Assembly: GCF_037176765.1 (NCBI RefSeq)
Contig: NC_090022.1
Span: forward strand, 234,171,117-234,235,116
Source of the DNA: Anolis sagrei
Taxonomy: Eukaryota > Chordata > Lepidosauria > Squamata > Anolidae
Length of the DNA stretch: 64,000 nt
Direction of reading: 5' to 3'
The notes beneath the pieces were generated by a model. The model saw only the letters and a program-made list of their open reading frames with translations. It did not search any database and was not told the origin of the DNA. The position numbers and the translations under genes were made by a program. Positions within the stretch are counted from its first letter, which is position 1. Each line of letters starts with the position of its first letter. This document shows, piece after piece, positions 11,513-21,779 of the stretch.

Positions 11513-12034
11513 CTTCACAATGTACGTCACTCCAGGACCCAGGATCTTCTCATTTGAATGCAGCCACCCTTGGGAGGCTTTGCTGGCAATGCTGTTACCT
11601 TGATTCCAGTCTTCTCCTCCCAAGTGCATTTCTTCTGGCCATGTTTTTTTCCCTGTGCTCATCTTGGTCTTGTCTTGCTGAGAAGACGGAGTGGCAGAGG
11701 CAAGGTTACATGAGTTGTCTGAAGCCTCTGCTGCTGAGCTGCCCTGCAACTTGGAGCCAGCGAGCTCCTTCACTGCAGAGGAGAGGTTCTTGATGCCCAA
11801 AAGGCTGCCTGTGTGGGAGAGTTTCAAGTGGGACACTTTATGCATAAGTGTGCAAAAGGTGGTGGGTCCATCTTGGTCCTTCTGGAGAATCCCAGGTGAG
11901 GCCAGGTATGGAGATGGCGTCGGAGCTGCATCAATTGCTGAGACCTTGCTGTTCATGGACAAATTATGGAAAAGATCATCCACCGATGTCACCGAATCAT
12001 TCCTGAAGCGGTTATACTTGGTGCGTTGAAGCAT
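11513..12034 (-). CDS. SHC3: SHC3 first coding exon (N terminus of Shc adaptor ShcC)
   Basis: SHC3 (ShcC/N-Shc) is a mainly neuronal adaptor that couples activated tyrosine kinases to Grb2 and Ras through PTB and SH2 domains. This exon encodes 174 residues, from Met at 12034 (complement), beginning MLQRTKYNRFRNDSVTSVDD, which matches the family start almost exactly. A second conserved island, HKVSHLKLS, lies near residues 65-73. Met125 corresponds to the internal start of the shorter p52-type form. The end, ILGPGVTYIVK, opens the PTB domain. A GT donor follows at 11512-11511 in phase 0, where other vertebrate genes also splice. The middle is Ser/Ala-rich and diverged. The PTB remainder, CH1 and SH2 exons must lie beyond position 1; I found none in 1-11512. 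No CpG island is seen at its 5' side. Confidence 0.95.
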
Positions 12035-14700
12035 GCCCTTCTATCTGGAACCTTGCATATCTTCTGCCAAATCAGAGGATTCCTGGACTAACATAGCAGG
12101 TGATTCAGAATATCAAAGATCGACAGCAAACACTTATTTATGTGTGAGCAGGGGGGTTTTCCCAATAAAATTTAAAGGAATTTGGGTTAAGGTTCCATGA
12201 TGAGGCTACGTGAAGCGGTAGTTTTCTGTGCAAGAGAAAGACTCCATTCCTGCTCAGAGCAGCCAAGTCTCTCACAGCAAAAGCATGACTCACACAAATG
12301 AGAAGGACCCTTTTCAACAAAAGGCTCAGTGAACGCTGCAAATCACTTCCTGTAGGGAAAAAATCCACCCACTTACAGCACACCACCACCAATCAATTCT
12401 CAAATTCCCCTTTCCTATCTTAAATAGGCATTCTATACTCAGCTTTTCTTCCTATTCCCCATACAACTTGTTCTGGATCCATAAGTGAGTGCCTGCAGTG
12501 GCTCTAAGTAACTGCGTGAACTTTTTTATTAGCCATCCCAACTATTTTTATCCTATTCCAATCACTCTATAATTTGTGCCATGATTAGAAAGGAAGCCAT
12601 TAACAAACAGAAAACCAAAAACACTCCAGCATGCAAATATCTAAAAAAGCTTCCAGACGAGCAAACTACTCAGTAGCATCACACATTCAACGTCAAGTGA
12701 GAAAACAAATAGTAAAGAATCCAGGCATTTTCTTTCAGGAAAGCTAAGCATCCATTAAACCATGTTTTCCTGGCCCAGTTTTGGCTCATATAAACCTCAT
12801 AACATAGTTTTAAGTTTTTAAAGAAACCATTACAACCCTGTGTTTCTCTTTTTTCCCCACTGCCAAAGTTAGTTCATTAGAAATTCTCCATGACACTGGA
12901 AAATCATTTTTAAAAGATTTAAGTAGCAGTGGCTAGAGGCTTCTGAAACAAGATACCCTTGACTCCAACAATCCACAGCAAAAGACATCTTAATTTTATT
13001 TCTTAGTGCTCAGCTTAAATATAGAAACCTAATAATACCAAGAGACTATTTAGAAGCACTTAAAGCAATGTAGCAATGCCCCACTTTCCAAAATAGGAAT
13101 AAATCCACTTCAATTCACAAAAATCATAAAATACACCTTGAATAGCTGTTTGGAAGAGAGAATAACTAATACACCATCAATTAAAATATATTTCACCTAT
13201 TTCTTAAAAGCATGCAAAATTCAACATTAGCACAGAAATCCACTTAATGAGTGAAGTCTATTGTATACAGTAAATTCAGAAGCTGAAGAACTATACTAAA
13301 CAGATTCCAAATGATGGCAATGCAACTTTTTATTACAAAGCCAAGGAATTAAAACTGCAGCATACAATCCACACTTCTTTCCCTACTAAAGGCTGAAATA
13401 GATAAAAGACAAGCACACAATCCTATCTTTCAATGCAGGTAACTACTGAGAAGAACTGATGAGACGTAAACGAAAGCAGCATCTCTGATCCCAGTGGTGA
13501 TGAATGAAAATGTCCTACTCATTGTTTAAAAAAAAAAGGTTTCTAGTGATCTGCAAAGAATAGGCTTTCATCACCCTGCAAACAGCTACAGCATCCACAC
13601 TGCATTCATTTCTCCCCCTTCCTCCTGCTACCCTAGCAACAGCAAATATACACAATCTATAGATCATTTCTGGTCTTGTGTTCAGTCACAAGCCGAATTC
13701 TCTGCCATTCAGAAATGATTCCCTTCATTAGAAGCAGAGGAGGGGAAAAACGGGAAAAATGTGAATGGAATTCTGTCTTGTCTGAATGAAAGAGCTGGCT
13801 AGCATACCAGCATTTCTGTGAATGAAGCACGGCCTTGCAGCCACTGCCAGGCAATCCCTGGGATGCTAACTCTCTGGACCAATGAGATCCTGCCTGGATG
13901 ACTCATTCAACAAAGGCTTGCTAAATAGTGGCACATTCCATCTCACACACAGGGAGGATTTTTTGACACATATCACCACCAAAGAGAATATACATTCTTT
14001 CCAACTCACGCATGCAAACCATGGTTTTTCTCCCTCTGGATGGGAGGTGTGAATTCTTCTTTTTTGTCAAAAGAAAGGAAAAGAAAAGAATAAGATTGAG
14101 CTGTTTGAGTGATAATCCAGAGTATCACCCCTGCCCAATTCATTGAGTTGGTTCCTGCATACTGAGGATGGAAAAAACGTGATCCTATGTACCTTGATGC
14201 CTATGAATCAACATTGCCGGGTACACTGGAAAAAAGCCAAGCTCTGCATGGAGCACCTCCTCTATGCGGAGGATGCTTTTGAGTACGGGGGTAGGGTGAG
14301 AACACAGAACCAGAGTTTATTACAATTATGAAAAAGGTGCCCATCTTCAACCAGATTCAAAACCAGATATCCCACCTTCACCACACTGCTTGATCTTGCT
14401 TGACTTTCACCTGCAATGATGCAACCTGTGCCAGCAACCTGAGTGACCCTTTGCTTGGTTTTTCATTTTTCCTCTACATATTTATTTGTTGCCTCTCCTC
14501 AGACCCCGGACTCACTGTGGATGGAAACAAAATAAAACAACGTTAAATTTCCCCAAGGATTATTATGAAAAATTTGTTCAAGAAACACTTACATATCCTA
14601 TAAGAATATCTCTTTTAAAGCATTTGAAATATAAAAATAAGAACAAAAGTGCAGTAACTCCTCCCCATTAAAAGACCCTTCCACAACCACTAGTTAATAT
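12035..14700. other. SHC3 5' flank / probable 5' UTR and promoter region
   Basis: About 2.7 kb nearly free of recognisable repeats, unlike the repeat-rich DNA beyond. It should hold the SHC3 5' UTR or an upstream non-coding exon, but no splice site can be fixed from sequence. The start codon has G at -3. A CCTAGCAAC motif (RFX half-site-like) lies at about 13632. The open frame near 14143 has no recognisable domain. Confidence 0.4.
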
Positions 14701-14824
14701 ACACTAGTCTGTCTAAGGCTGCATCTACACAGGCCTGAAAACCTGGAAGGAAGTGGGATACAAGCATTAGTGTCCAGAAAATACCCCCCCCCCCTCCAAA
14801 TGTGCATTGGAGTGTGTGTTTAGC

Positions 14825-15090
14825 CAAGTGGTTCTCAAAGTGTGCACCAGGGAGCTCCTGGAGCTCCGCGAAACATACTGAGGGGCTCCACGGTTCCTTT
14901 TCCTCTCCCTCCCCCTCTCCCTCCAAGCTTTCCCTCCTCTTTCCTGATCCTTTCCCTACCCCTACCCCCCTTCCCTTGCTGCCAAAAGCCCCCTTTAATT
15001 GCCTCCTTTGCCCCCAAAACTTTTCCCTTCTGCCTCCCTTGGTGCTCAGATCCTTTCCCCTTTGCCTATTTCCCTCCCATCACTCAAAGG
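14825..15090. mobile_element. Possible hAT fragment with C/T-rich interior
   Basis: The start AAGTGGTTCTCAAAGTGTGC resembles the CAGTGGTTCTC termini of hAT MITEs. The rest is pyrimidine-rich (TCCCTCC and CCCTACC tracts). No matching right end was found, so this is tentative. Proline/serine-rich translations across it are low-complexity artefacts. Confidence 0.35.
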
Positions 15091-15093
15091 ATG

Positions 15094-15157
15094 CCTTGTT
15101 TGTGCTTTTCCTGCATGGCAGAAGGGAGTTGAACTGGATGGTGTCTGGGGTTTCTGC

Positions 15158-15196
<39 letters not shown>

Positions 15197-15316
15197 AAAG
15201 GCTGGGTGGCCATCCATTGGGGTGTTTTGATTGTGCTTTTCCTGCATGGAAGAATGGGGTTGGACTGGATGCCCCCTCGGATTGCTATTATTATTATTAT
15301 TATTATTATTATTATC
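15094..15316 (+). mobile_element. Two CR1 tail units each ending in (ATT)n
   Basis: Two consecutive copies of a CR1 3'-end segment (GTGCTTTTCCTGCATGG then TTGGACTGGATG) each run into a (TTA/ATT) microsatellite, at about 15157-15195 and 15287-15316. A third, very similar unit lies at 16095-16235, beyond a reversed LINE. Confidence 0.65.
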
Positions 15317-15399
15317 ATAACAAGATTAGTATACAGCAAAGAAGATTACTATGCTGGCTCTTCTATTGGATCACACATCAGACACTTCCCAAGTGTCTA

Positions 15400-16085
15400 G
15401 GACTATGTGATGTATCGGCAAATTATATGTGCAGATCCCAGTAGGGTGGCCTTTTGCAGATGACGGAAGGTAATTTTGTCAGTACCAATTGTGTTTAAGT
15501 GCAGGCCAAAGTCTTTAGCCACTGCACCCAGTGTGCCGATCACCACTGGGACCACCTTTAGTGGCTTGTGCCAGAGACTTTACAGTTTGATCTTTAAATC
15601 CTCATATCGTGTCAGCTTTTCCACTTGTTTCTCTTCAATACTGCTATCACCTGGGATTACAACATCGACGATCCATACTTTGTTTTTTAACACGCTTGTG
15701 AAGTGCTCCAAAACTCTGTCGATCTGAATTCAGAAGTTTTTGGGGGCTCCGATCATGACAGTTTGGTTCCATGGCATTGAAAATTTCTGCCGCTTCTGTA
15801 GTTGTTTTGTTTCCAGTTGCCCTACAGGCCCATGCCTTGTAGCCCATTTGTCGAGGGTGCCCAGGAGAAGCACTCACTGTGATCCTTATTATCCTATGTG
15901 ATGACCGAGCCAGTATAGACGTCTTTAGAGTTTCTTTCGCCATATTTAAATGGGTTGGGTGCACTTAGTTCTGCTTTTCAGTTGAGACCACACTGGCTTG
16001 GTTGAACCTACTCGTAGTTTGCACTACCACCAGCACAGCTCTCAAAGAAACAGTTAAGCCCTCGGCCAGCAACAAGGCGGCACCT
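15400..16085 (-). mobile_element. LINE fragment, R4/Dong-like C-terminal region
   Basis: On the minus strand the sequence carries blocks typical of a post-RT LINE domain: GDSSIEEKQVEKLTRYEDLK, then VVPVVIGTLGAVAKDFGLHL and LQKATLLGSAHIICRYI, read in the DNA of about 15405-15680 in more than one frame. This domain is known from R4/Dong-type reptile and fish LINEs. Upstream parts are too eroded to type. The clade is inferred from memory. Confidence 0.55.
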
Positions 16086-16091
16086 GGTGGG

Positions 16092-16094
<3 letters not shown>

Positions 16095-16126
<32 letters not shown>

Positions 16127-16235
16127 AAAGCTGGGTGGCCATCTGTTGGGGGTGCTTTGGTTGTGCTTTTCCTGCATGGCAGAAGGGAGCTGGACTGGAT
16201 GGTCCCTGGGGTTGTTCCTATTACTATTACTATTG
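16095..16235 (+). mobile_element. CR1 tail unit with (ATT)n/(ATTACT)n
   Basis: Third unit of the kind seen at 15094: an (ATT)n run, CTGGGTGGCCATCTGTTGGG, TTCCTGCATGGCAGAAGGG and GGACTGGATGG, then a short ATTACT repeat. Confidence 0.6.
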
Positions 16236-16236
16236 T

Positions 16237-16340
16237 ATTGTCAAAGGCTTCCATGGCTTGAATCACTGGGTTGTTGTAGGTCTCGTGACGTTTCGCCTGC
16301 ATCTATGGCAGGCATCCTCAGAGGTTGTGAGAATCAGCCA
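16237..16340. mobile_element. Partial Penelope-like tail
   Basis: It starts with the extension ATTGTCAAAGGCTTCC, continues ATCACTGGGTTGTTGTAGG, then jumps to GACGTTTCGCCTGCATCTAT and GGCATCCTCAGAGGTTGTGA. This matches the longer copy at 45816 with an internal loss. No second arm is present. Confidence 0.6.
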
Positions 16341-16355
16341 CAGAATGAATCCACA

Positions 16356-16540
16356 AAGTAGAATTAATGCAGTATGACACCATTTTACCCACCATGGTGC
16401 AATGCTATGGAATCATAGAAGTTGTTGTTTTACAAGGTCCTTAGCCTTCTCTGTCAAAGAGTGCTGGTGACTCACCAGACTACAACTCCTATGATCTCAT
16501 AGTGTTGAGACTAGCAATTAAAGAGTATTAATTCTAAATT
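16356..16540. mobile_element. Palindromic MITE, family M1
   Basis: It opens with GAATTAATGCAGTATGACAC and closes with the same sequence inverted (AAAGAGTATTAATTC). The interior is a fold-back of CAATGCTATGGAATCAT / ATGATCTCATAGTG. At least nine copies of this family occur in the window. Superfamily not assigned. Confidence 0.65.
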
Positions 16541-16659
16541 ACAAGTCTTGCCTGCTACCTGATGCAGCACAGCAAAGAGAGGCAGGTTAGCCTTCTGTGG
16601 GAGAGAGTTTCACAACTGAAGAACAACCACCAAGAAGGCCCCATAGTGTGTTCACCAGA

Positions 16660-16982
16660 CAGGCATGTAGCCGGGGGGGGGGGGGGGCTCGAGGGGCTTC
16701 AGCCCCCCCCCCCCCCGGAAATTCTCATGGTGGTTCGCGAAAAGGCCTTACTGGTGCATTATTTAAGCTGTTATGTTTATTCATATCATGATATGATCAC
16801 CATACTCAATATATCCCATATGCATGGGGGTATTGGGGTAATGATACAAAAGGTTTGCTAGGGTAGACCCTCTTTCACTCAGACTCAGCCCCCCCCTGAA
16901 ACTCAGCCCCCCCGAACCCCCCCCCCCCCGGAAAAATATTCAGCCCCCCCCCCCCCGAAATGAAATCCTGGCTACGGGCCTG
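16660..16982 (+). mobile_element. hAT element with G/C homopolymers, copy 1
   Basis: Terminal repeats begin CAGGCATGTAGCC and end GGCTACGGGCCTG. The element is flanked by perfect 8-bp duplications, TCACCAGA, at 16652-16659 and 16983-16990, diagnostic of hAT transposition. It contains long pure G and C runs (about 16674-16687, 16705-16718, 16917-16930, 16944-16957). A similar copy in opposite orientation sits at 30178. No transposase, so non-autonomous. Mutations are few, so it is young. Confidence 0.85.
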
Positions 16983-17235
16983 TCACCAGATGTGCCTGTG
17001 ATGGAGGTGGGACAGAGGGCGACTTCCCCAAATATTTTAAAATGCAGGAAGGTTCATATAGGAAGAAATGGCCTTTCAGGTAGTTTGAAGATAAGCCATA
17101 TAGGGATTTATAGGTTATAACAAGGACTTTGAATTGTGTCTCAAAACAAACCAGTAGGAAGGGGCCATCCAGTCCAGCCCCCTTCTGCCTATAACTATTG
17201 CCTGGCTTGACAACAGTTCATGTAGGAAAGATCTT

Positions 17236-18305
17236 AGAGTCTTCATGGACAACAAGTTGAACATGAGCCAACAGTGTGATGCAGCAGCTAAAAAAGCCAA
17301 TGGGATTTTGGACTGCATCAATAGGAATCTAGTGTCAAGATCAGTAGTTCCCACCCTTTTTGACCAGTAACCACTTGACCAGGGACTACTTGACCAGGGA
17401 CCACTTTGACCAGGGACCACTCTCCAACATTAGTACCAAAAGGGTTACGAATCCATTTTTGGTCAACTTTAGATTCCGTTTGGGGTGCTGATTCAGAAAA
17501 TTGCATTGAATAGACCACATCAGCTCTAGTTTCTGATACAGGATATATGCCATGGCCAGTGACAGGGAAGGAGTGGCAGGCGGTACGAAAGGAGCAGAAA
17601 TAAAATAAATAAAATAACACAAATAAAGAGGAAGGAGGCTCGCAGACCAGATTTTCGTTCTTGTGGCCCACTGGTCTGTGGCCCACAGGCTAAGAACCAT
17701 CAAAGTGGTTGTAATTTTACAACCGACAAATAAAACCACTAGATCGAGGGAAGTCATGGTGCCTTTGTATCCTGCTTTGGTTAGACCTTACCTGGAATAT
17801 TGTGTCCAATTCTGGGTACCACAGTTCACAAGAGACATTGACAAGCTGGAAGGTGTCCAGAGGAAGAGAGCAACTAAAATGATCAAAGGTCTGGAGACCA
17901 TGCCCTAAAAGGAGCATCTTAAAGAGATGGGTCTGTTTAGCTGCAAACGAGAAGGTTGAGAGGAGACATGAGAGCCATGCATAAATATCTGAAAGAGTGT
18001 TATAAGGAATAGGGAGAAGGCTTGTTTCTGGCACCCTTGAAACTAGGACTCAAAGCAATGGGTCCAAATTACAGGAAAGGAGATTCCACCTGAGCATTAG
18101 GAAGAACTACCTGACCGTACCAGCTGTTCAACAGTGGAACTCTCTGCCTCGGAGTGTGGAGGAAGCTCCTTCCTTGGAAACTATTATACAGAGGCTGGAT
18201 GGCCATCTGTCAGGGATACTTTGATTGTGTTTTTCTTGCATGGCAGGAGGTTGGACTAGATGGCCCATGTGGTCTCTTCTAACTTCATAATTTTATGATT
18301 CCTGG
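17236..18305 (+). mobile_element. CR1 LINE, C-terminal part of ORF2 and 3' UTR
   Basis: The encoded stretch [20 protein letters not shown] (about 17780-17840) and the following [16 protein letters not shown] are the classic CR1 ORF2 C terminus of birds and reptiles. They are followed by AGGAAAGGAGATTCCACCTG and the conserved 3' end GGTTGGACTAGATGGCCC. The copy is 5'-truncated, has an in-frame stop shortly after the conserved block, and is interrupted by a hAT element at 17342. Confidence 0.85.
17342..17702. mobile_element. hAT-like element nested in CR1
   Basis: It begins CAGTAGTTCCCACCC and ends near GGCTAAGAACCAT, inverted CAGTGGTTCT-type hAT termini. It holds about four 15-17-nt tandem units of the form TTGACCAGGGACCAC (17360-17421) and a 52-nt core (17479-17530) that also occurs at 59302. 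The target duplication is unclear. A short unexplained segment (17703-17745) separates it from resumed CR1 sequence. Confidence 0.6.
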
Positions 18306-18404
18306 TCAAAACTCTGACCACACCATTTTTGAATTGCTGAAGTTTCCATTTATAGTGTTTTATAGTAATCCACATGGGGCAGATTAAAGGTGAATGCTTT
18401 GGAA

Positions 18405-18955
18405 AGCTATCTCCATCTACGAACCCACGCGTTCACTTCGGTCATCTGGAGAGGCCCTGCTCGTGATCGTGCCTGCATCGCAAGCGCGCTTGGTGGGGAC
18501 ACGAGACAGGGCCTTTTCTGTGGTGGCCCCCCGACTCTGGAACACCCCTCCCAAAGATCTTAGACAGGCCCCTACATTGGCAGTCTTCAGAAAGAACCTG
18601 AAGACCTGGCTGTTCCGATGTGCCTTCCCAGGTTAGGAAATCTCCAATACCAAGTCCCATAAGCACTTTACTAGAACTAAGATTGCTGCACACCGCACAC
18701 TGCACCTGCCCTATAAGCCTTATATACCACCTGTCACATCAGCACTTTTAATCCTGTACCCATTACTCTGGCTCGGCCCAGTTTTATTGTGTCTTAGTGT
18801 ATTGTTTATTGCTTGTTGTTTATATTGCTTTAATTGTTTTAATTTGCCTTAGTTGTTGTATTGTTATATTGTGTGTTGAGGCCTTGGCCTTTGTAAGCCA
18901 CATCGAGTCCTTCGGGAGATGCTAGCGGGGTACAAATAAAGTTTAATAATAATAA
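18405..18955 (+). mobile_element. L2 LINE 3' end
   Basis: An open stretch contains RAFSVVAPRLWNTPPKDLRQ followed by APTLAVFRKNLKTWLF, the L2 ORF2 C terminus, then a UTR ending GTAAGCCACATCGAGTCCTT and an ATAAA/AAT tail. 5'-truncated, moderately preserved. Confidence 0.85.
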
Positions 18956-20227
18956 AAAAATAATAATGGGGCAAATTCTGTCTCGCGCGTCCCTCCCCCA
19001 CCCCGCCCCCCAATAATAGTGGATATTTTACCATTGCAGCTAAATTCAGGGATATAGCAGAACTAACAATGAGGATTTCCCTTGTTTCAAACAAAAATTG
19101 ATACATTTGACAATCAGCATGTTTGCCAAACAAACCTTTGTCATTCAGCAGAAGAAAGTGGCTCAGACTTGTCCATATTTGGGTTTCTGGAAAGTCTTGT
19201 TAAAATAATAACAAGAGCAGAAATCCACTAGGTGATGTTTTTTCCTTCGCTGCCTCTCCGAATGGTAAGGAAAATATAATTCAGCGATTCCATTTCGGTC
19301 AACCTTTAAAAGCATAGAAACCATGTCAGAATTGTTTCTTTATTTTATTGAAGGTAGGTGTATGTCATCCATCTAAGGACCAAAGTACATTTCAACAAAA
19401 AATGAGAAACATAAAATGTAATTTAAAAAATAGCAAGAAGATGATATAGGAGATCTTAATATAAGTCAGAAAAGCAGGAGTTGAGAAAAAAGTGTTCAGT
19501 AATTTTGTGGCCTTCAGCAAACATTACTTTCAGCATTTCTTTTCAATCCTTAAATGTGGAAATGGTCGTGGCCTGGCTCATAGGGTTGCTGTGAGCAAAG
19601 TAAATGATCTAAACTGCTTTGCAAATTAATCCTTATTTACCAGGTTTCTTTAAACTTGTGTTTTGTAACTAGGGAGAATTATGGGTTTTGAAAGTTGCCA
19701 AAATAATAATAAACTTTATTTATATCCCGCCCTCTCTCCCCAAAGGGACTTGGCTGCTAAAATAGTAGGGTGAAGGCCAAGGTTAAGCCATTTATGCACT
19801 TTCTGACTCTATTGAGAACCATAATGCCTTCTCCAAACTGGGTCATTTTACCTTCAATTGGTGTAACTCTCCTCTGAATTGTGGTTCATTTTTTTAGAAA
19901 GCACTTTTCCGTTCCAATATGTTATACAAGCCAGAACACAATTGTTATTCCTTGGTACAATGAAAATTTGATAAAGAACATTTACCCAGTTCCACTGATA
20001 TTATGAATATATTCAGATAGAAGAAACAATCAGACTTAGGCTTTATTTATTTATTTATTTATTTTGATGAAAACAATTCACAATGGCGGGGGTGATGCGA
20101 CATATTTCATGACAAGTAACATGATCCCAAGTTATCTGCTGTTACATGTGGGCCACTGTTACAGAAGTCTACACATTTGTGAAGTAGTTTCCCCCCTTAA
20201 CTTTTTATGACACCACAACAGTTCTAC
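18956..20227. other. Mostly unique intergenic sequence
   Basis: A reversed L2-type tail (TTTATTTATATCCCGCCCTC, about 19712-19745) and a (TTTA)n run near 20042-20063 are the only named pieces. No gene is seen. Confidence 0.4.
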
Positions 20228-20304
20228 TGTGGCATATTGAGAGTGGAATGGAAATGGCGTGAGAAATGTCTTTAAAACAGAGTTTAATCTGACCTGTGAA
20301 AAAC
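20228..20304. repeat. Unclassified dispersed block, copy 1
   Basis: The segment around GGCATATTGAGAGTGGAATG and CAGAGTTTAATCTGACCTGT recurs at 21906-21980 in the same orientation with changes and spacing differences. The borders are not definable. Confidence 0.5.
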
Positions 20305-20461
20305 TGGGGTCTACACTACTTTGGTCTAGTTTGATTGTGTTCTGAAATACATGATTTAAGATTAACATGTCCTGTCTTGGTCTTTGAGGGTTAAGAAATA
20401 CTTCTGTATGAAATACTGCTGTTCAGCATATTAAAGACTGTCATTGGCATTCTAGGGCCTA

Positions 20462-20605
20462 AGGTTCCTCCTACACTGCCCTGTATCCCAGGATCTGATC
20501 CCAGATTATCTGATTATTCCAGATTATTTGGCAGTCTAGACTCATATAATCCAGTTCAAAGCAGATAACTTGGTATCAGGTCCTGGGATATAAGGATATA
20601 AGGGG
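20462..20605. mobile_element. Palindromic MITE, family M2 (diverged)
   Basis: CTCCTACACTGCCCTGTATC, then ACTCATATAATCCAGTTCAA and AGCAGATAACTTGG, match the inner fold of the cleaner copy at 21615. Terminal parts are eroded. Confidence 0.55.
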
Positions 20606-21321
20606 GCTTTGGGCCATTCTACACATGCAGCAAAACCCGGAAGTAAATGAGATAAAGGGAGAAGGTGGCTAAACGCCGTTTGGGGAAAGTGCAAAGAGAA
20701 TCAGGTAAACAACTGAAAAACACGTGTTTAAAAGATGCTCTTAAAACCCGATTCTGCCCCTAAAGTGTGCACCTTCACATGACTGTGTATCCCTGCAGAA
20801 TACATGTGACTTCTTTCCCACTCCCCTGTGTGGACTGCTCCAGTGCACGTGGACTGTGTGGACTATTCCAGAAAAACAAAAATGGAACCACGGACACACA
20901 GGTGGCTAAAGAGAAGCATAATTGGAAAGCAATTTGATCTCTCTGCAACAATTCTTTTCTTTCTTTTAATATTAAATGGAGCTTAAATTAACAGTTGGGT
21001 AAAGGGAGAGATAAGAAGTCTGCTTGTGTGTACATTGGGATCTCTGCATGTGCACATATGAAGTTCAGCACAGCTCAGAGACAATTTTTTTAAAACTTCC
21101 TCAGGATTTCCTCCGTCTCCCCATCCCCCATCTTGATCAGCTTCAAAGGAAGGCATGAGGATGATGGAGGACCATTTCCCAATACTGACAGGTTCATGTG
21201 TGGACTTGCTGTCAGGTCGTCCCAGTATTGTTTGCCCCACTTTTAAAACCCACATTTTGACACTGTCTGGAAGTGCTCCTACATAGGCTACTTAGTAATC
21301 TCAACTTGACAAAGTAATGTC
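20606..21321. other. Unique intergenic sequence
   Basis: No recognised element. The 90-codon minus-strand frame at about 20983-21255 has no domain and is read as chance. Confidence 0.35.
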
Positions 21322-21575
21322 TGCGAAATGAATGCAGTTTGACACCACTTCAACTGCCACAATCCAATGCTAAGGAATCATGGAAGTTGTAGTTTTACAA
21401 GGTCTTTAGTATTGAGCCATGGGTGTCAAACTGCATTAATTTTACAGTAGAGATACACTCTTTGTTAACTGTGTTGCATGGTAGAGTGTTGGACAGTTAA
21501 AAAAGAGTGCATCTCTACTGTAAAATTAATGCAGTTTGACACCCATGGCTCAATACTATGGAATCCACCAAGTCA
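21322..21575. mobile_element. MITE family M1 expanded into a long palindrome
   Basis: An M1 copy is followed by a nearly perfect inverted repeat: arms 21409-21471 and 21494-21556 (63 nt each, two mismatches by my comparison) around a 22-nt loop. Both arms lack the same roughly 13-nt piece (GCAGTTAAAGTGG or close) that other M1 copies have between CCATGG and TGTCAAACTG, so one arm was copied from the other. Confidence 0.75.
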
Positions 21576-21614
21576 GTGATGATTCTATGAAAGGTAAATA
21601 CAGGGATGCCACTT

Positions 21615-21779
21615 AGGGCCCCTTCCACACAGCCATATAACCCAGAAAATCAAGGCAGAAAATCTCACAATATCTGGTTTGAACTGGGTTATTTGAGTCC
21701 ACACGGTCATCTATTCCAGTTCAAAGCAGATACTGTGGGATTTCCTGTCTGGGTTATATGGCTGTGTGGAAGGGCCCTA
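21615..21779. mobile_element. Palindromic MITE, family M2 (best copy)
   Basis: Its ends, TAGGGCCCCTTCCACACAGC and the inverse CTGTGTGGAAGGGCCCTA, form almost perfect inverted repeats of about 30 nt. The interior also folds (TTTGAACTGGG, CCAGTTCAAA). Other copies: 20462, 38735, 49140, 52905. The superfamily is not assigned. Confidence 0.75.

Noticed and set aside
14802-15400. Proline/serine-rich and Ile/Tyr-repeat open frames
   Set aside because: They translate a pyrimidine-rich tract and (ATT)n microsatellites; no domain, splice site or conserved start.
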